Assembly (NCBI RefSeq): GCF_004005905.1
Contig: NZ_SACO01000002.1
Location: forward strand, 310,001-374,000
Length of the DNA: 64,000 bases
Reading direction: 5' to 3'
From: Novosphingobium umbonatum
Lineage (GTDB): Bacteria; Pseudomonadota; Alphaproteobacteria; Sphingomonadales; Sphingomonadaceae
In this document: positions 9,380 through 17,751 of the stretch, piece after piece
How the letters are laid out: each line of letters opens with the position of its first letter
Numbering within the stretch: the stretch's first letter is position 1
Translations under genes and position numbers: made by a program
The notes under the pieces: model-generated
What the model was told of the DNA's origin: nothing
Databases searched by the model: none
Seen by the model: the letters and a program-made list of their open reading frames with translations, nothing else

Positions 9380-9493
9380 AACAGTCTCTTATCACACCCA
9401 AATGATGACAAAGCAGCGCAGCCTGCCAAGGGAAACTCCGCAATCATGGCTAGCGGCAGGCAAGGCTGCGTCAACCATGATTGCATCCGGCGT

Positions 9494-10219
9494 TCAAGGC
9501 GCGGACGGGGTAACCAAGGGCAAAGGCTGTGGCAGAGGCACACGGCGCACGCTCAACACCTTGACCGGCGTGGCCAGCATCTGGCCCTTCAAAGCCCCTT
9601 CGCCCGCCTCGGGATCGCGGGGGGTGTCCCAGATCTTGCGCACCACATCCATGCCATCGACCACATGACCAAAGGCGGCATAGCCTGCCTGAATTTCCGG
9701 ATCGCTCGATTTGGGATCGGCGTCCAAAGCCTCCAGATCCGACAGCATGATCGAGAAATCCCCCGTCGCCGTACCGGGCGCAAGGCGAGCCAGCGATATC
9801 GTGCCAGCCTTGTGCAGCACGCCGGTCTGGCTGGTCGGCTCATGGGCGACAGGCGGCAAGACCTTGCGCGGATCGCCCCGCACGCCCGCCTGAATCAAAC
9901 CATTGGGCGGATCACCCCAGGGCAGATGCATGGAGCGATAAAACGCCATGCCGTCAAAACGCTTGCTGTCGACATAGCGCAGGAAATTGCCGGTGCTGAT
10001 CGGCGCTTTCTTGCCTTCCAGATCCAGCGTGATCACGCCCAATTCGGTGGTGATCGCCACACGCTCGATTTCATGAAACGGGATGGCGGGGGGTAAGGGC
10101 ATGGGCGCAGGCGGCTTGGCCTGCACCACTTTGACAATCACACGGCGGGCAGGCGCAGCGGAGGCAGGCGCAGCGACCAGCGCCATAACGGCCAGCGAGG
10201 CAGCGATTCGCATCAACAT
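9494..10219 (-). CDS. Periplasmic cyclophilin-type peptidylprolyl isomerase
   Basis: A 241-residue protein with a signal peptide (ALVAAPASAAPA) and a cyclophilin domain from about residue 55: TTELGVITLDL, PISTGNFLRYVD, FDGMAFYR, IQAG, GDFSIML and GYAAFGHVVDGMDVV. It would catalyse proline cis-trans isomerisation during folding in the periplasm. The active-site Arg in FYR is kept, but the aromatic residue equivalent to Trp121 of human CypA is not obvious, as in many bacterial forms. The start at 10219 (MLM) or 10213 (MRI) is open. The HAD gene ends 17 bases upstream, so the pair is probably cotranscribed. Confidence 0.9.
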   Translation of the reverse strand: MLMRIAASLAVMALVAAPASAAPARRVIVKVVQAKPPAPMPLPPAIPFHEIERVAITTELGVITLDLEGKKAPISTGNFLRYVDSKRFDGMAFYRSMHLPWGDPPNGLIQAGVRGDPRKVLPPVAHEPTSQTGVLHKAGTISLARLAPGTATGDFSIMLSDLEALDADPKSSDPEIQAGYAAFGHVVDGMDVVRKIWDTPRDPEAGEGALKGQMLATPVKVLSVRRVPLPQPLPLVTPSAP

Positions 10220-10236
10220 ATCCGGTCCCTTCGCCT

Positions 10237-10854
10237 TCAGATCAAACCACGCCCGCGCAAATCCTGCGCCAGCGCCTCTGCGCCATCGACAAAATGATGC
10301 GTGTGCCAGCCCAAAGCCTTGGCCGTGGCAATATTGTCGGCATTATCATCAATAAACAGCATGGTTTCGGGCGCATGGCCAAAACGCTGCGCCGCCAGAT
10401 GGAAAATCGCCGGATCGGGCTTGATCAGCTTCTCATGGCCCGACACCACAATATCGCGAAAATGGTCAAGCACAGGGAAAGTGGGACGAAACATGCCCCA
10501 AGCATCCACCCCGAAATTGGTGATGCAATAAAGCGGCACGCCCTTGGCGGCCAAAGCCTCCACCAGATCCGCCGTGCCATCAACCGGCGCAGGCACGGTT
10601 TCCAGCCAGCGCGGGGCATAGGCCTCGATCAACGCGCGCTCATCAGGATATTCCGCCACCAGTTCAGCGATCATATCGGCAAAGGGGCGCCCCGCATCGT
10701 GCTGGGCATGCCAGCTTTCAGTCACCACGTTGGACAGAAACCAATCGAGCCGCGCCGAATCGGGGATCAACTTTTCATAGAGATTGGCGATTCGCCATTG
10801 CACCAGCACGCGGCCAATATCGAACACCACCACACTGGCCTGCGCTACACCCAC
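10237..10854 (-). CDS. HAD-superfamily hydrolase (YihX/haloacid dehalogenase-like phosphatase)
   Basis: A 205-residue HAD phosphatase. Motif I is VVFDIGRVLVQW, where the second catalytic Asp of the usual DxD is replaced by Gly (DIG), as in the YihX/epoxide-hydrolase N-domain group. Motif II is ITNFG, the Lys is in HEKLIKPDP, and motif III is FIDDNADNI. The best start is the GTG at 10854, preceded by AGGAAAGGTGG; longer forms start inside an inverted repeat. The substrate is unknown; YihX of E. coli acts on glucose-1-phosphate. It is likely cotranscribed with the cyclophilin gene. Confidence 0.82.
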   Translation of the reverse strand: MGVAQASVVVFDIGRVLVQWRIANLYEKLIPDSARLDWFLSNVVTESWHAQHDAGRPFADMIAELVAEYPDERALIEAYAPRWLETVPAPVDGTADLVEALAAKGVPLYCITNFGVDAWGMFRPTFPVLDHFRDIVVSGHEKLIKPDPAIFHLAAQRFGHAPETMLFIDDNADNIATAKALGWHTHHFVDGAEALAQDLRGRGLI

Positions 10855-10899
10855 CGATCCACCTTTCCTGTCGAGGCGCGGGCGGGGCACATAAACGCC

Positions 10900-10968
10900 A
10901 TCGGCCCGCTTTCCCTTTTGCGTATCAACCCCATAGCGGGTGACACACAAGAGGGAAAGCGGGCCGAT
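10900..10968. repeat. Long imperfect inverted repeat downstream of rpmJ
   Basis: Two 21-base arms at 10900-10920 and 10948-10968 pair with one mismatch around a 27-base loop. The arm core is CCGCTTTCCCT. It occupies the gap between the L36 gene and the HAD gene. Read on the minus strand it could be a terminator for the L36 gene, but it lacks a clear T-run. Confidence 0.6.
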
Positions 10969-11017
10969 CGATCAATCCTGCAGGGCCGTTACAGCCCCGC
11001 AAAACCAACAGCAGTCC

Positions 11018-11143
11018 TTAGCCCTGACGAGCCTTGAAACGACGCTGGGTCTTGTTGATCACATAGGTGCGGCCGCGACGACGGATCACGCGGTTATCCC
11101 GGTGGCGGTCCTTCAGCGACTTCAGGCTGTTGCGAATCTTCAT
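11018..11143 (-). CDS. rpmJ: 50S ribosomal protein L36, zinc-independent (YkgO) type
   Basis: A 41-residue basic protein, [19 protein letters not shown] then [21 protein letters not shown]. This is the C-minus paralogue of L36: the three Cys and one His that bind zinc in classical L36 are absent. In many bacteria this form replaces the zinc form under zinc limitation, but in alphaproteobacteria it is often the only L36. ATG at 11141-11143. The stretch 11144-11265 holds its leader and shows no gene. Confidence 0.95.
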   Translation of the reverse strand: MKIRNSLKSLKDRHRDNRVIRRRGRTYVINKTQRRFKARQG

Positions 11144-11265
11144 GGTTCTACTCTTGAATAAGCGCTGGTGGCGAAAAGCCCGGAGGGTATTCGCCGCCGG
11201 AAATGGAAGCTGGGCCGATAGTCAGGCATGGGGGTAAAGTCAACCCTCGCCCCGGCCATCAAGCC

Positions 11266-12270
11266 TTAACCATGGCCCAATTCGCCCAATTTCCGCTCCC
11301 ACGCAAGGGCATGGGCGACAATAAGGTCCAGATCATCATAGCGCGGCACCCATGGAACAGTGGATTTGATGCGCGCATTGTCGGAAATCAGCGAATCGGG
11401 GTCGCCTGCGCGGCGGCCCTGAATCACGCGGTTGATCTGACCGCCGGTCACACGGTCCACCGCATCGAGCACTTCCAGCACCGAAAAGCCGCGCCCATAG
11501 CCGCAATTCATGGTCAGATTGCGCTCCGGCTGCGCGATGAGCGCCTCCAGCGTCAGCAGATGCGCCTGCGCCAAATCGGAGACATGGATATAGTCACGAA
11601 CCCCCGTGCCATCGGGCGTGGCAAAATCACTGCCGAACACGCCCACGCTCTCGCGCTTGCCCAGCGCCGCTTCCACCGCCACCTTGATCAGATGGGTCGC
11701 GCCAGCGGTCGACTGGCCGGTGCGCGCCTGCGGATCGGCGCCTGCCACATTAAAATAGCGCAGGGCGCCGTAATTGATGGGATGCGCCGCCGCGACATCG
11801 GCCAGCATGATTTCCGTCATCAGCTTGGACATGCCATAGGGGTTGATCGGCTGCTTGGGGCTATCTTCCTGCACCGGCGAGACTTCGGGAATGCCATAAG
11901 TCGCCGCAGTCGAGCTGAAGATAATATGCTTCACCCCACCAGCCACCGCAGCCTCGATCAGATTGCGGCTGTTGGCGGTGTTGTTGCGATAGTATTTGAG
12001 CGGGTTCTCCACCGATTCGGGCACCACCACCGATCCTGCAAAATGGAGGATCGCCTGCGTGCCCTGCTCAGCAAAGATCTGCGCCAGCAGCGCGCTATCG
12101 GCAATATCGCCTTCATAGAAGGGCACGCCTTCGGGCACGGCAAAGCGGAAACCGGTGACCAGATTGTCCACCACCGCCACCGGCCAACCGGCATCCTGCA
12201 AGGCCAGCACGGCATGGCTGCCGATATAACCGGCGCCGCCAGTCACCAGAACGGGAATCTTGTCAGTCAT
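11266..12270 (-). CDS. galE: UDP-glucose 4-epimerase
   Basis: Interconverts UDP-glucose and UDP-galactose for exopolysaccharide or LPS sugars. The 334-residue extended SDR protein shows the NAD-binding GGAGYIGSH at the N-terminus, the catalytic Ser in FSSTAATYG and the YxxxK motif in NPYGMSKLMTE, the RYFNVAGAD segment, and GTGVRDYIHV. The ATG at 12270 has a GGAAG upstream and begins the protein at the usual place; an earlier ATG at 12285 is less likely. No sugar operon surrounds it. Confidence 0.93.
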   Translation of the reverse strand: MTDKIPVLVTGGAGYIGSHAVLALQDAGWPVAVVDNLVTGFRFAVPEGVPFYEGDIADSALLAQIFAEQGTQAILHFAGSVVVPESVENPLKYYRNNTANSRNLIEAAVAGGVKHIIFSSTAATYGIPEVSPVQEDSPKQPINPYGMSKLMTEIMLADVAAAHPINYGALRYFNVAGADPQARTGQSTAGATHLIKVAVEAALGKRESVGVFGSDFATPDGTGVRDYIHVSDLAQAHLLTLEALIAQPERNLTMNCGYGRGFSVLEVLDAVDRVTGGQINRVIQGRRAGDPDSLISDNARIKSTVPWVPRYDDLDLIVAHALAWERKLGELGHG

Positions 12271-12437
12271 GCGTGGTGCTTCCATGTGTCTATTTTAGGT
12301 GAATTGGCAAAGGAATGGCCTGCACCGATGAAGAATTCAAGAAGATAGTCCCCACAGGTTCAGCTTGCGGCAAGGCTATGGCTCGCACAAGTCCGGCTTG
12401 CGGCACCCCTGTGATCTCGTGAAAGCTGACTTTACCT

Positions 12438-13127
12438 ATGATTCGCCCCATCCGATATGCCATGGCCCTGTTGCCGCTTGCCGCCGCCGCATCGCCCGCT
12501 TTGGCCCAACCGGGCTGGGGCGGTGGCTGGGGCGGCTTTGGCCCTTCTCGTTTCGACAGCCGCATGGTCCAACGCGACGACCGCGAGGGCCGCGTGGATG
12601 CCGAAAGGTTCATGGCCGATGGCGCGGGCCCTGCGCTCACCTCCACCGCGCAGGCCCCGATTGCAGTGGCGGTGCAAACGCTGGCGGGCAGCACCACTTC
12701 GGGGCGCGAACAGGCCACTTTCGAGGCGGCGGTGATCGATCAACTGGCCAAGGCGGGCTATGACACCACCCGCCCCGATGCCACCGGCGGGCAAATCGTG
12801 GAAATCACCGTCACCCGCGACCAGCTGGAACCCGCCGAGGAAAAGCGCAGCCCGATTTCCGGCACCGCCACGATGGGCGTTTCCAATCGCGGCTCGATGA
12901 TGGGGCTGAGCCTTGCCTATGATGGCACCAAGCCATTGGGGGCGCTGATCTCGACCAATATGGAAATCCGCATCCGCGACCGGTTGAGCGGCAAGGCCTT
13001 GTACGAGGCCCGCGCCCGCATCGCCACGCGCGAAGGGTCGAGCAAATGGAATGACACGGCCATTTCCACCCGTCTGGCCGCAGCCCTGTTCGAACGCTTC
13101 CCCTCCTCCTCGCCCATCAGCCGCTGA
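12438..13127 (+). CDS. Exported DUF4136-like protein of unknown function
   Basis: A 229-residue protein with a clear signal peptide (MALLPLAAAASPALAQ) followed by a Gly/Trp-rich stretch (GWGGGWGGFG). The remainder is an alpha/beta domain with the pattern REQATFEAAVIDQLAKAGYDTTRP, then strands ending in DRLSGKALYEARARI. It resembles the DUF4136-type exported proteins and its neighbour at 13174, which suggests tandem duplication and divergence. The function is unknown. Confidence 0.75.
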   Translation: MIRPIRYAMALLPLAAAASPALAQPGWGGGWGGFGPSRFDSRMVQRDDREGRVDAERFMADGAGPALTSTAQAPIAVAVQTLAGSTTSGREQATFEAAVIDQLAKAGYDTTRPDATGGQIVEITVTRDQLEPAEEKRSPISGTATMGVSNRGSMMGLSLAYDGTKPLGALISTNMEIRIRDRLSGKALYEARARIATREGSSKWNDTAISTRLAAALFERFPSSSPISR

Positions 13128-13173
13128 AACTTCACGCTTGCCTAAATCCCTGCCCCGCGCCACCAGTCGCGCG

Positions 13174-13740
13174 ATGAAACATTGGCTTGCCCCTTTTGCA
13201 TTGCTCGCGTTGACGGGCTGCGGCGTTCCGCTTGGTCCGGTGGAAGTCTCGCGCTTTCACGTGCCCGAGACGGCCGCTTTGGGTCGCGGTACTATCGCCG
13301 TGATCGCGGGCGATGGAGAAGACCAGTCCAGCTATCGCATCGCGGTGGAACAAGCGCTGACACAGGCAGGCTATGCCATTGCCGCGCCCGAAAGCGCCGC
13401 GCAAACCGCCCAAATCCGCATTGAACGCCAGTCTATCCGCAATGCCCAAGCGCCTGTCCGCGTCGGCCTGCGCGGGGGTAACAACAGCTATGCCGGCGCC
13501 AATGCTGGCGTTGGCCTGTCCATCCCGTTCCAGACCGGCCCACAGCAAAAGACCGCCACCGATCTGGTCGCGGTGATCCGTGACCGCCAAAGCGGCAAGG
13601 TCTTGTGGGAAGGTCGCGCCAGCTTTACCGTCAGCGCCACATCCCCCTTCTCCCAAGGATCGCTGGCCGCGCCGCGTCTGGCGCAGGCTTTGTTTTCCGG
13701 CTTCCCCGGCCAGTCGGGCGAAACCATCAAGGTGCCATGA
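13174..13740 (+). CDS. DUF4136-like lipoprotein
   Basis: A 188-residue lipoprotein: the ATG at 13174 gives [16 protein letters not shown] with a lipobox LTGC. The domain pattern ([17 protein letters not shown], later [17 protein letters not shown]) parallels the gene just upstream. Its stop codon overlaps the start of the carboxypeptidase gene (ATGA), so the two are translationally coupled. It is probably anchored in the outer membrane or periplasmic leaflet. The function is unknown. Confidence 0.8.
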   Translation: MKHWLAPFALLALTGCGVPLGPVEVSRFHVPETAALGRGTIAVIAGDGEDQSSYRIAVEQALTQAGYAIAAPESAAQTAQIRIERQSIRNAQAPVRVGLRGGNNSYAGANAGVGLSIPFQTGPQQKTATDLVAVIRDRQSGKVLWEGRASFTVSATSPFSQGSLAAPRLAQALFSGFPGQSGETIKVP

Positions 13741-14879
13741 TGACTGACACGCCTATCCACATCACCGCCGCCTTTGACTCGGGCAATATCGAAGTGCTCT
13801 CCGTGGATGGCGCGCAGGCGAGGTTGAAAATCCGCCGCGATGCCCATTCGGAGTTTTTCCAGTGGTTCCACTTCCGCGTTTCGGGCGCAGATGGACGGAC
13901 CTTGGTGCTGCGCATCACAGGGCTGAAAGAGGCGGCCTATCCCGATGGCTGGGCAGGCTATAAGGCCTGCGTGTCGGAAGACCGCGACTATTGGGGCCGC
14001 GCGGCCACCGCTTGGGAGCCGGAGGTCGAAGGCGGGACTCTGGTCATCACCCATACGCCCGACAGTGATCTGTGCTGGTTCGCCTATTTCGCGCCCTATT
14101 CGATGGAGCGCCATCACGATTTGATCAGCGAAACGGCCAGCATGCCCTTCGTCTCCTATCGCTGCCTTGGCCAAAGCATCGAAGGCCAGCCCATTGACTG
14201 CCTGACCCTTGGCGAGGGCGATGTGCAGGTCTGGCTTCAGGCCCGCCAGCATCCGGGCGAAAGCATGGCCGAATGGTGGATGGAAGGCGCGCTGGACCTG
14301 CTGACCGACGAGGCCAACCCGCATGGCCGGTTGCTGCGCGATTATTGCACCTTCCATATCGTGCCCAATGCCAATCCCGATGGGTCACGCCTTGGCCATT
14401 TGCGCACCAATGCGGCGGGGGTAAACCTCAACCGCGAATGGCATGCGCCCACCCCCGAACGCAGCCCCGAGGTGCTGGCCATCCGCAAGGCTATGGATGA
14501 AACGGGCGTGGATTTCTGCATTGACGTGCATGGGGATGAAGCCATCCCCCATGTGTTCATCGCCGGTTTTGAAGGCATCCCCTCGATCACCGACGAACAA
14601 AGCGCAGGCTATGCCGCCTATCGCTCAATCCTTGACCGCCGCACCCCCGATTTCCAGACAAAGCGCGGTTACCCCATCGCGCCTGCGGGCAAGGCCAACC
14701 TGACCATGGCCACCAACCAGATTGCCGAACGTTTTGGCGCGGTGGCCATGACGCTGGAAATGCCGTTCAAGGATCACAATGATCTGCCCTGCCCCGATCA
14801 GGGCTGGAGCCCCGAACGCAGCGCGCAACTGGGCCGCGATTGCATGGCGGCTTTGGCCGAATGGGTCATGCAGGGCTGA
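13737..14879 (+). CDS. M14-family cytosolic-type carboxypeptidase
   Basis: A 380-residue zinc carboxypeptidase of the M14 subgroup related to eukaryotic cytosolic carboxypeptidases (CCP/AGBL). An N-terminal beta domain of about 120 residues ([14 protein letters not shown]) is followed by the catalytic domain. The zinc ligands are in RQHPGES and DVHGDE, the substrate-binding NPDG and NLNRE segments are present, and the catalytic Glu is in TLEMPFKD. There is no signal peptide, although the two genes before it encode exported proteins. It would trim C-terminal residues from peptides; the bacterial substrate is unknown. Confidence 0.9.
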   Translation: MMTDTPIHITAAFDSGNIEVLSVDGAQARLKIRRDAHSEFFQWFHFRVSGADGRTLVLRITGLKEAAYPDGWAGYKACVSEDRDYWGRAATAWEPEVEGGTLVITHTPDSDLCWFAYFAPYSMERHHDLISETASMPFVSYRCLGQSIEGQPIDCLTLGEGDVQVWLQARQHPGESMAEWWMEGALDLLTDEANPHGRLLRDYCTFHIVPNANPDGSRLGHLRTNAAGVNLNREWHAPTPERSPEVLAIRKAMDETGVDFCIDVHGDEAIPHVFIAGFEGIPSITDEQSAGYAAYRSILDRRTPDFQTKRGYPIAPAGKANLTMATNQIAERFGAVAMTLEMPFKDHNDLPCPDQGWSPERSAQLGRDCMAALAEWVMQG

Positions 14880-14906
14880 TCCGCCTTGGCAGAGGGGAGC
14901 GAGGCC

Positions 14907-15362
14907 TTAGCCCTCCTCCCCGCTCGGCGCCTCCACATTCAACGCCTCGGCCGCGCGCCAGAAGGCGTCCAGCACTGCCACCGCGCCCTCGCGCATGTCA
15001 TCGGGCAGGCCAGCCAGCAACGCCAGTTCATAGGCCTCGATCTCTTCACGCACCTCGGCGCAAAGCGCATCGCCCTTGGCGCTCAGATGCAGGCCTTGCG
15101 AGCGGCCATCGACCTTTTGCCGGTCGATCAGGCCCCGCCCCTCCAACCGGCTGACGATCGGCACCATATTGGCGCGCTGGATATCCAGCAGGCGCCCCGC
15201 CTCGCTTTGCGTGGTGCCCGGCATGGAATGCAGGATCAGCAACAGGCTGGCATCAACATGGCGCAGGCCCAAGGGCGCAAGGCGGCGATTGAGGCCAGCG
15301 AGCGCGGCAGCCGAAGCGCGGCGCAGCAAATAGCCCGGTAGCGTGGATAAAGGATCACTCAT
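14907..15362 (-). CDS. MarR-family transcriptional regulator
   Basis: A 151-residue winged-helix regulator: helices from LGLRHVDASLLLILHSM, recognition region TTQSEAGRLLDIQRANMVPIVSRLEGRGLI, and the wing DRQKVDGRSQGLHLS. It is divergent from the acyl-CoA dehydrogenase gene across 116 bases, so it most likely controls that gene and itself in response to an acid or CoA ester. The ATG at 15362 gives the natural N-terminus (MSDPLSTLPGYLLRR). A short inverted repeat sits directly in front of this start codon. Confidence 0.9.
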   Translation of the reverse strand: MSDPLSTLPGYLLRRASAAALAGLNRRLAPLGLRHVDASLLLILHSMPGTTQSEAGRLLDIQRANMVPIVSRLEGRGLIDRQKVDGRSQGLHLSAKGDALCAEVREEIEAYELALLAGLPDDMREGAVAVLDAFWRAAEALNVEAPSGEEG

Positions 15363-15363
15363 A

Positions 15364-15375
15364 CACTCTTGAGTG
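15364..15375. promoter_or_regulatory. Inverted repeat at the MarR start codon
   Basis: CACTC-TT-GAGTG, perfect 5-base arms, lies immediately upstream of the regulator's start codon. It is a candidate autoregulatory operator; the assignment is inferred from position only. Confidence 0.3.
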
Positions 15376-15430
15376 CTGCCTCTTTTGCGCCAAGGCAAGC
15401 GTTTTTCATTTGGCGGCGGCGCGCCTTATC

Positions 15431-15445
15431 GTTATAGATCATAAC
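15431..15445. promoter_or_regulatory. Inverted repeat in the MarR/acyl-CoA dehydrogenase intergenic region
   Basis: GTTAT-AGATC-ATAAC, perfect 5-base arms in an AT-rich patch, 34-48 bases upstream of the acyl-CoA dehydrogenase start. Size and composition fit a MarR-type operator overlapping a promoter. Confidence 0.4.
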
Positions 15446-15478
15446 AAATGACAAAGCGCCACAGAGGGAGAGCGCAAC

Positions 15479-17176
15479 ATGGATATTACCGCCACCATCG
15501 CCCGCCATCTGGCGCTCAGCCCCGGTTGGGATGCTGTGCGCGCCGCCAGCGAAAGCTTTGCCGAAGCCAGCGAGGAACTGATCGAGCAGGTGCTGCATTC
15601 GGCCAAAGGCTTTGGTGAGGATTATCTGGCCCCGCTCAATGCCGCCGCCGATGTGGCGGGGTGCAAGCTGGTGGATGGGCGGGTGATCACCGTGCCCGAG
15701 CACAAGGCCGCTTGGGAGGCCTTCCGCGAAGGTGGCTGGCTGATGCTGGATGCTCCGGCCGAGATTGGGGGGATGGGCCTGCCTACGGCGCTGGGCAATG
15801 CGGTGCAGGAAATGATGGACCGCCACGGCCCCGCCTTTGGCATGATGCCCGTGCCTAGCCGCGCCGCCGCCCGCCTGTTGCAGGCCTATGGCGACGAGGC
15901 GGTGCAGGAGCGCTATCTGGCCGCGCTGATCGATGGCAGCATGGGGGCTACGATCGGCATTTCCGAACCCGATGCGGGCAGCGATGTGCGCCGCCTGCGC
16001 AGCCGCGCCGAGCCTTTGGGTGATGGCATATGGAGCATCACCGGCGAGAAATGCTGGATCAGCTTTGGCGATCAGGACATCACCACCAGCATCGCCCATC
16101 TGCTACTCGCCAAAACCGCGCCCGAAGGCCAGGCCCCCAGCCCCAAAGACCCGATAAGCCTGTTCCTTGTGCCCAGCGATCTGGACGGGCAGCGCCAACC
16201 GATCATCATCCGCAGGCTGGAGGAAAAGCTGGGCCTGCATGCCTCGCCAACCTGCGTGATGGGGGTGGAAGGCGCGAAAGGCTATTTGCTGGGCGAGATC
16301 GGGCGCGGGTTGCCGCAGCTTTTCGTGATGATCACCAATATGCGCCTTGCCACCGGCGTCATGGGTCTGGCCATTGCCAGTCGCGCGGCGGAAATCGCCC
16401 ATGGCTATGCCGCGGAAAGGCGTCAGGGCGGCAATGGCCCGCAAGCCATGCTGATCAACCAGCACCGCGATGTGCAATTGCAACTGCTGTCACTATCGGC
16501 GCGGGTGGAATGTTTGCGCGGGCTGATTTACGCCACCGCCAATGCCGCAGACCTTGCCCGCGTGTCCAGCGATCCGGCGCAAAAGGCACAAGGCGAGGCG
16601 CTGGCAGGCTGGCTGCTGCCGATCATCAAGACTTTGGGCGGGGAAACCGGCTTTGGCGTGGCTTCCGATGCGATTCAGGTGCTGGGCGGCGCTGGTTACA
16701 CCCGCGAATGGCCGGTGGAACAGGGGCTGCGCGATGCACGCGTTCTGACCGTGTTTGAAGGCACCACCGGCATGCAGGCGCAGGATCTGGCCCTTCGCCG
16801 GTTGCGCGGGGGTGGAGGCGCGGCCTATCAAGCCTTCCTTGCCGCCGCCAAGCCCGACATCGCGGTACTGGATCATGCGGGCCTGAACGCCGCGCTGGCC
16901 ACGCTGGAGAGCACGGCAGAGACGCTAGCCGTGGCGGAGCAGGAGGATGCCGAAGCAGGCGCGACCGCTTTCCTGTCACTAGCAGCCATCGTGGCACAGG
17001 GCTGGATCGCGGCACGGTTGATCACCGGCAATGCGGGCGATCCCTTGGGCCAGCAACTGGCCGCCGCCGCACGCTTTGCCCTGTCCGACATTGCCCCGCG
17101 CGCCCATCTGGCCAGCGCGCAAGCCTTGGCCGGTGCGGCAAGGCTGGAAGGTTTCGGCGCTTTTCTCGAAGACTAA
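15479..17176 (+). CDS. Acyl-CoA dehydrogenase (DmdC/FadE5-like)
   Basis: A 565-residue flavoprotein of the long acyl-CoA dehydrogenase class that includes 3-methylmercaptopropionyl-CoA dehydrogenase-like and FadE5-like enzymes. Seen: an N-terminal helical extension, ISEPDAGSDV, GEKCWISFGDQD, GVEGAKGYLLGEIGRGL, QVLGGAGYTREWPVEQ, and VFEGTTGMQAQDL, which holds the expected catalytic Glu. It adds a 2,3-double bond to an acyl-CoA and passes electrons to ETF. A strong GAGGGAGAG site precedes the ATG. Lying beside the aromatic island, it may act on side-chain CoA esters, but the substrate is not known. Confidence 0.9.
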   Translation: MDITATIARHLALSPGWDAVRAASESFAEASEELIEQVLHSAKGFGEDYLAPLNAAADVAGCKLVDGRVITVPEHKAAWEAFREGGWLMLDAPAEIGGMGLPTALGNAVQEMMDRHGPAFGMMPVPSRAAARLLQAYGDEAVQERYLAALIDGSMGATIGISEPDAGSDVRRLRSRAEPLGDGIWSITGEKCWISFGDQDITTSIAHLLLAKTAPEGQAPSPKDPISLFLVPSDLDGQRQPIIIRRLEEKLGLHASPTCVMGVEGAKGYLLGEIGRGLPQLFVMITNMRLATGVMGLAIASRAAEIAHGYAAERRQGGNGPQAMLINQHRDVQLQLLSLSARVECLRGLIYATANAADLARVSSDPAQKAQGEALAGWLLPIIKTLGGETGFGVASDAIQVLGGAGYTREWPVEQGLRDARVLTVFEGTTGMQAQDLALRRLRGGGGAAYQAFLAAAKPDIAVLDHAGLNAALATLESTAETLAVAEQEDAEAGATAFLSLAAIVAQGWIAARLITGNAGDPLGQQLAAAARFALSDIAPRAHLASAQALAGAARLEGFGAFLED

Positions 17177-17186
17177 ACCGGATCGC

Positions 17187-17660
17187 TCACTCGTGCAAAC
17201 GGGTGAGCAATTCGATCAAAACCGCCACTTCGCGCGGCGTGTAACGGGATTTGAGCCAATCCTCATGCGCGCGAATGGCCTCTTTCGCCGTGGCCAGCAT
17301 CGCCTTGCCCGCCTCGGTCAGATTCAGCGTCTGTTTGCGCCCATCGGTCGGCGAAGGACCTCGCGCCAACAGATCGCGCGCCTCCAACCGATTGACGATG
17401 GCCATGGTGGTGGCGCGGTCCATCCGCATCCTTTGCGACAGGCCGGTTTGCGCGATGCCGGGGTGATCATCCACCAGCCACAGCACCGACACCTGTTTCT
17501 GCGTCAGGCCCAGATCGGTAAAAGTCTCGGTAAAGTGGCGATAGACCGCGCCATGGGCCAAGCGGAGATGGAAACCGACAATATCGCGGATTTCACCAAT
17601 ATCCTCCGCATCCTCGCCGGGCGGGGTGGTGATGGTCAGCACTTCCTTGGCTCTGGGCAT
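17187..17660 (-). CDS. MarR-family regulator linked to ligW (DdvR-like candidate)
   Basis: A 157-residue winged-helix repressor: GLTQKQVSVLWLVDDHPGIAQTGLSQRMRMDRATTMAIVNRLEARDLLARGPSPTDGRKQTLNLT is the DNA-binding core. I use the ATG at 17660 with AAAGGACG upstream; earlier in-frame starts add a poorly conserved tail overlapping the ligW end. It follows ligW on the same strand after 91 bases. In Sphingobium SYK-6 a MarR protein, DdvR, represses the dehydrodivanillate genes, so this one is a good candidate for local control of the MFS-ALDH-ligW operon. That link is inferred. Confidence 0.88.
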   Translation of the reverse strand: MPRAKEVLTITTPPGEDAEDIGEIRDIVGFHLRLAHGAVYRHFTETFTDLGLTQKQVSVLWLVDDHPGIAQTGLSQRMRMDRATTMAIVNRLEARDLLARGPSPTDGRKQTLNLTEAGKAMLATAKEAIRAHEDWLKSRYTPREVAVLIELLTRLHE

Positions 17661-17751
17661 AATCGCGCAATCGTCCTTTGTTACGCTTTCAGCTTGGCGG
17701 GGGGCCGCCTTTTGCGCAAGCCCCCGCCCCCTGTCACAAGGGATGAGACGC

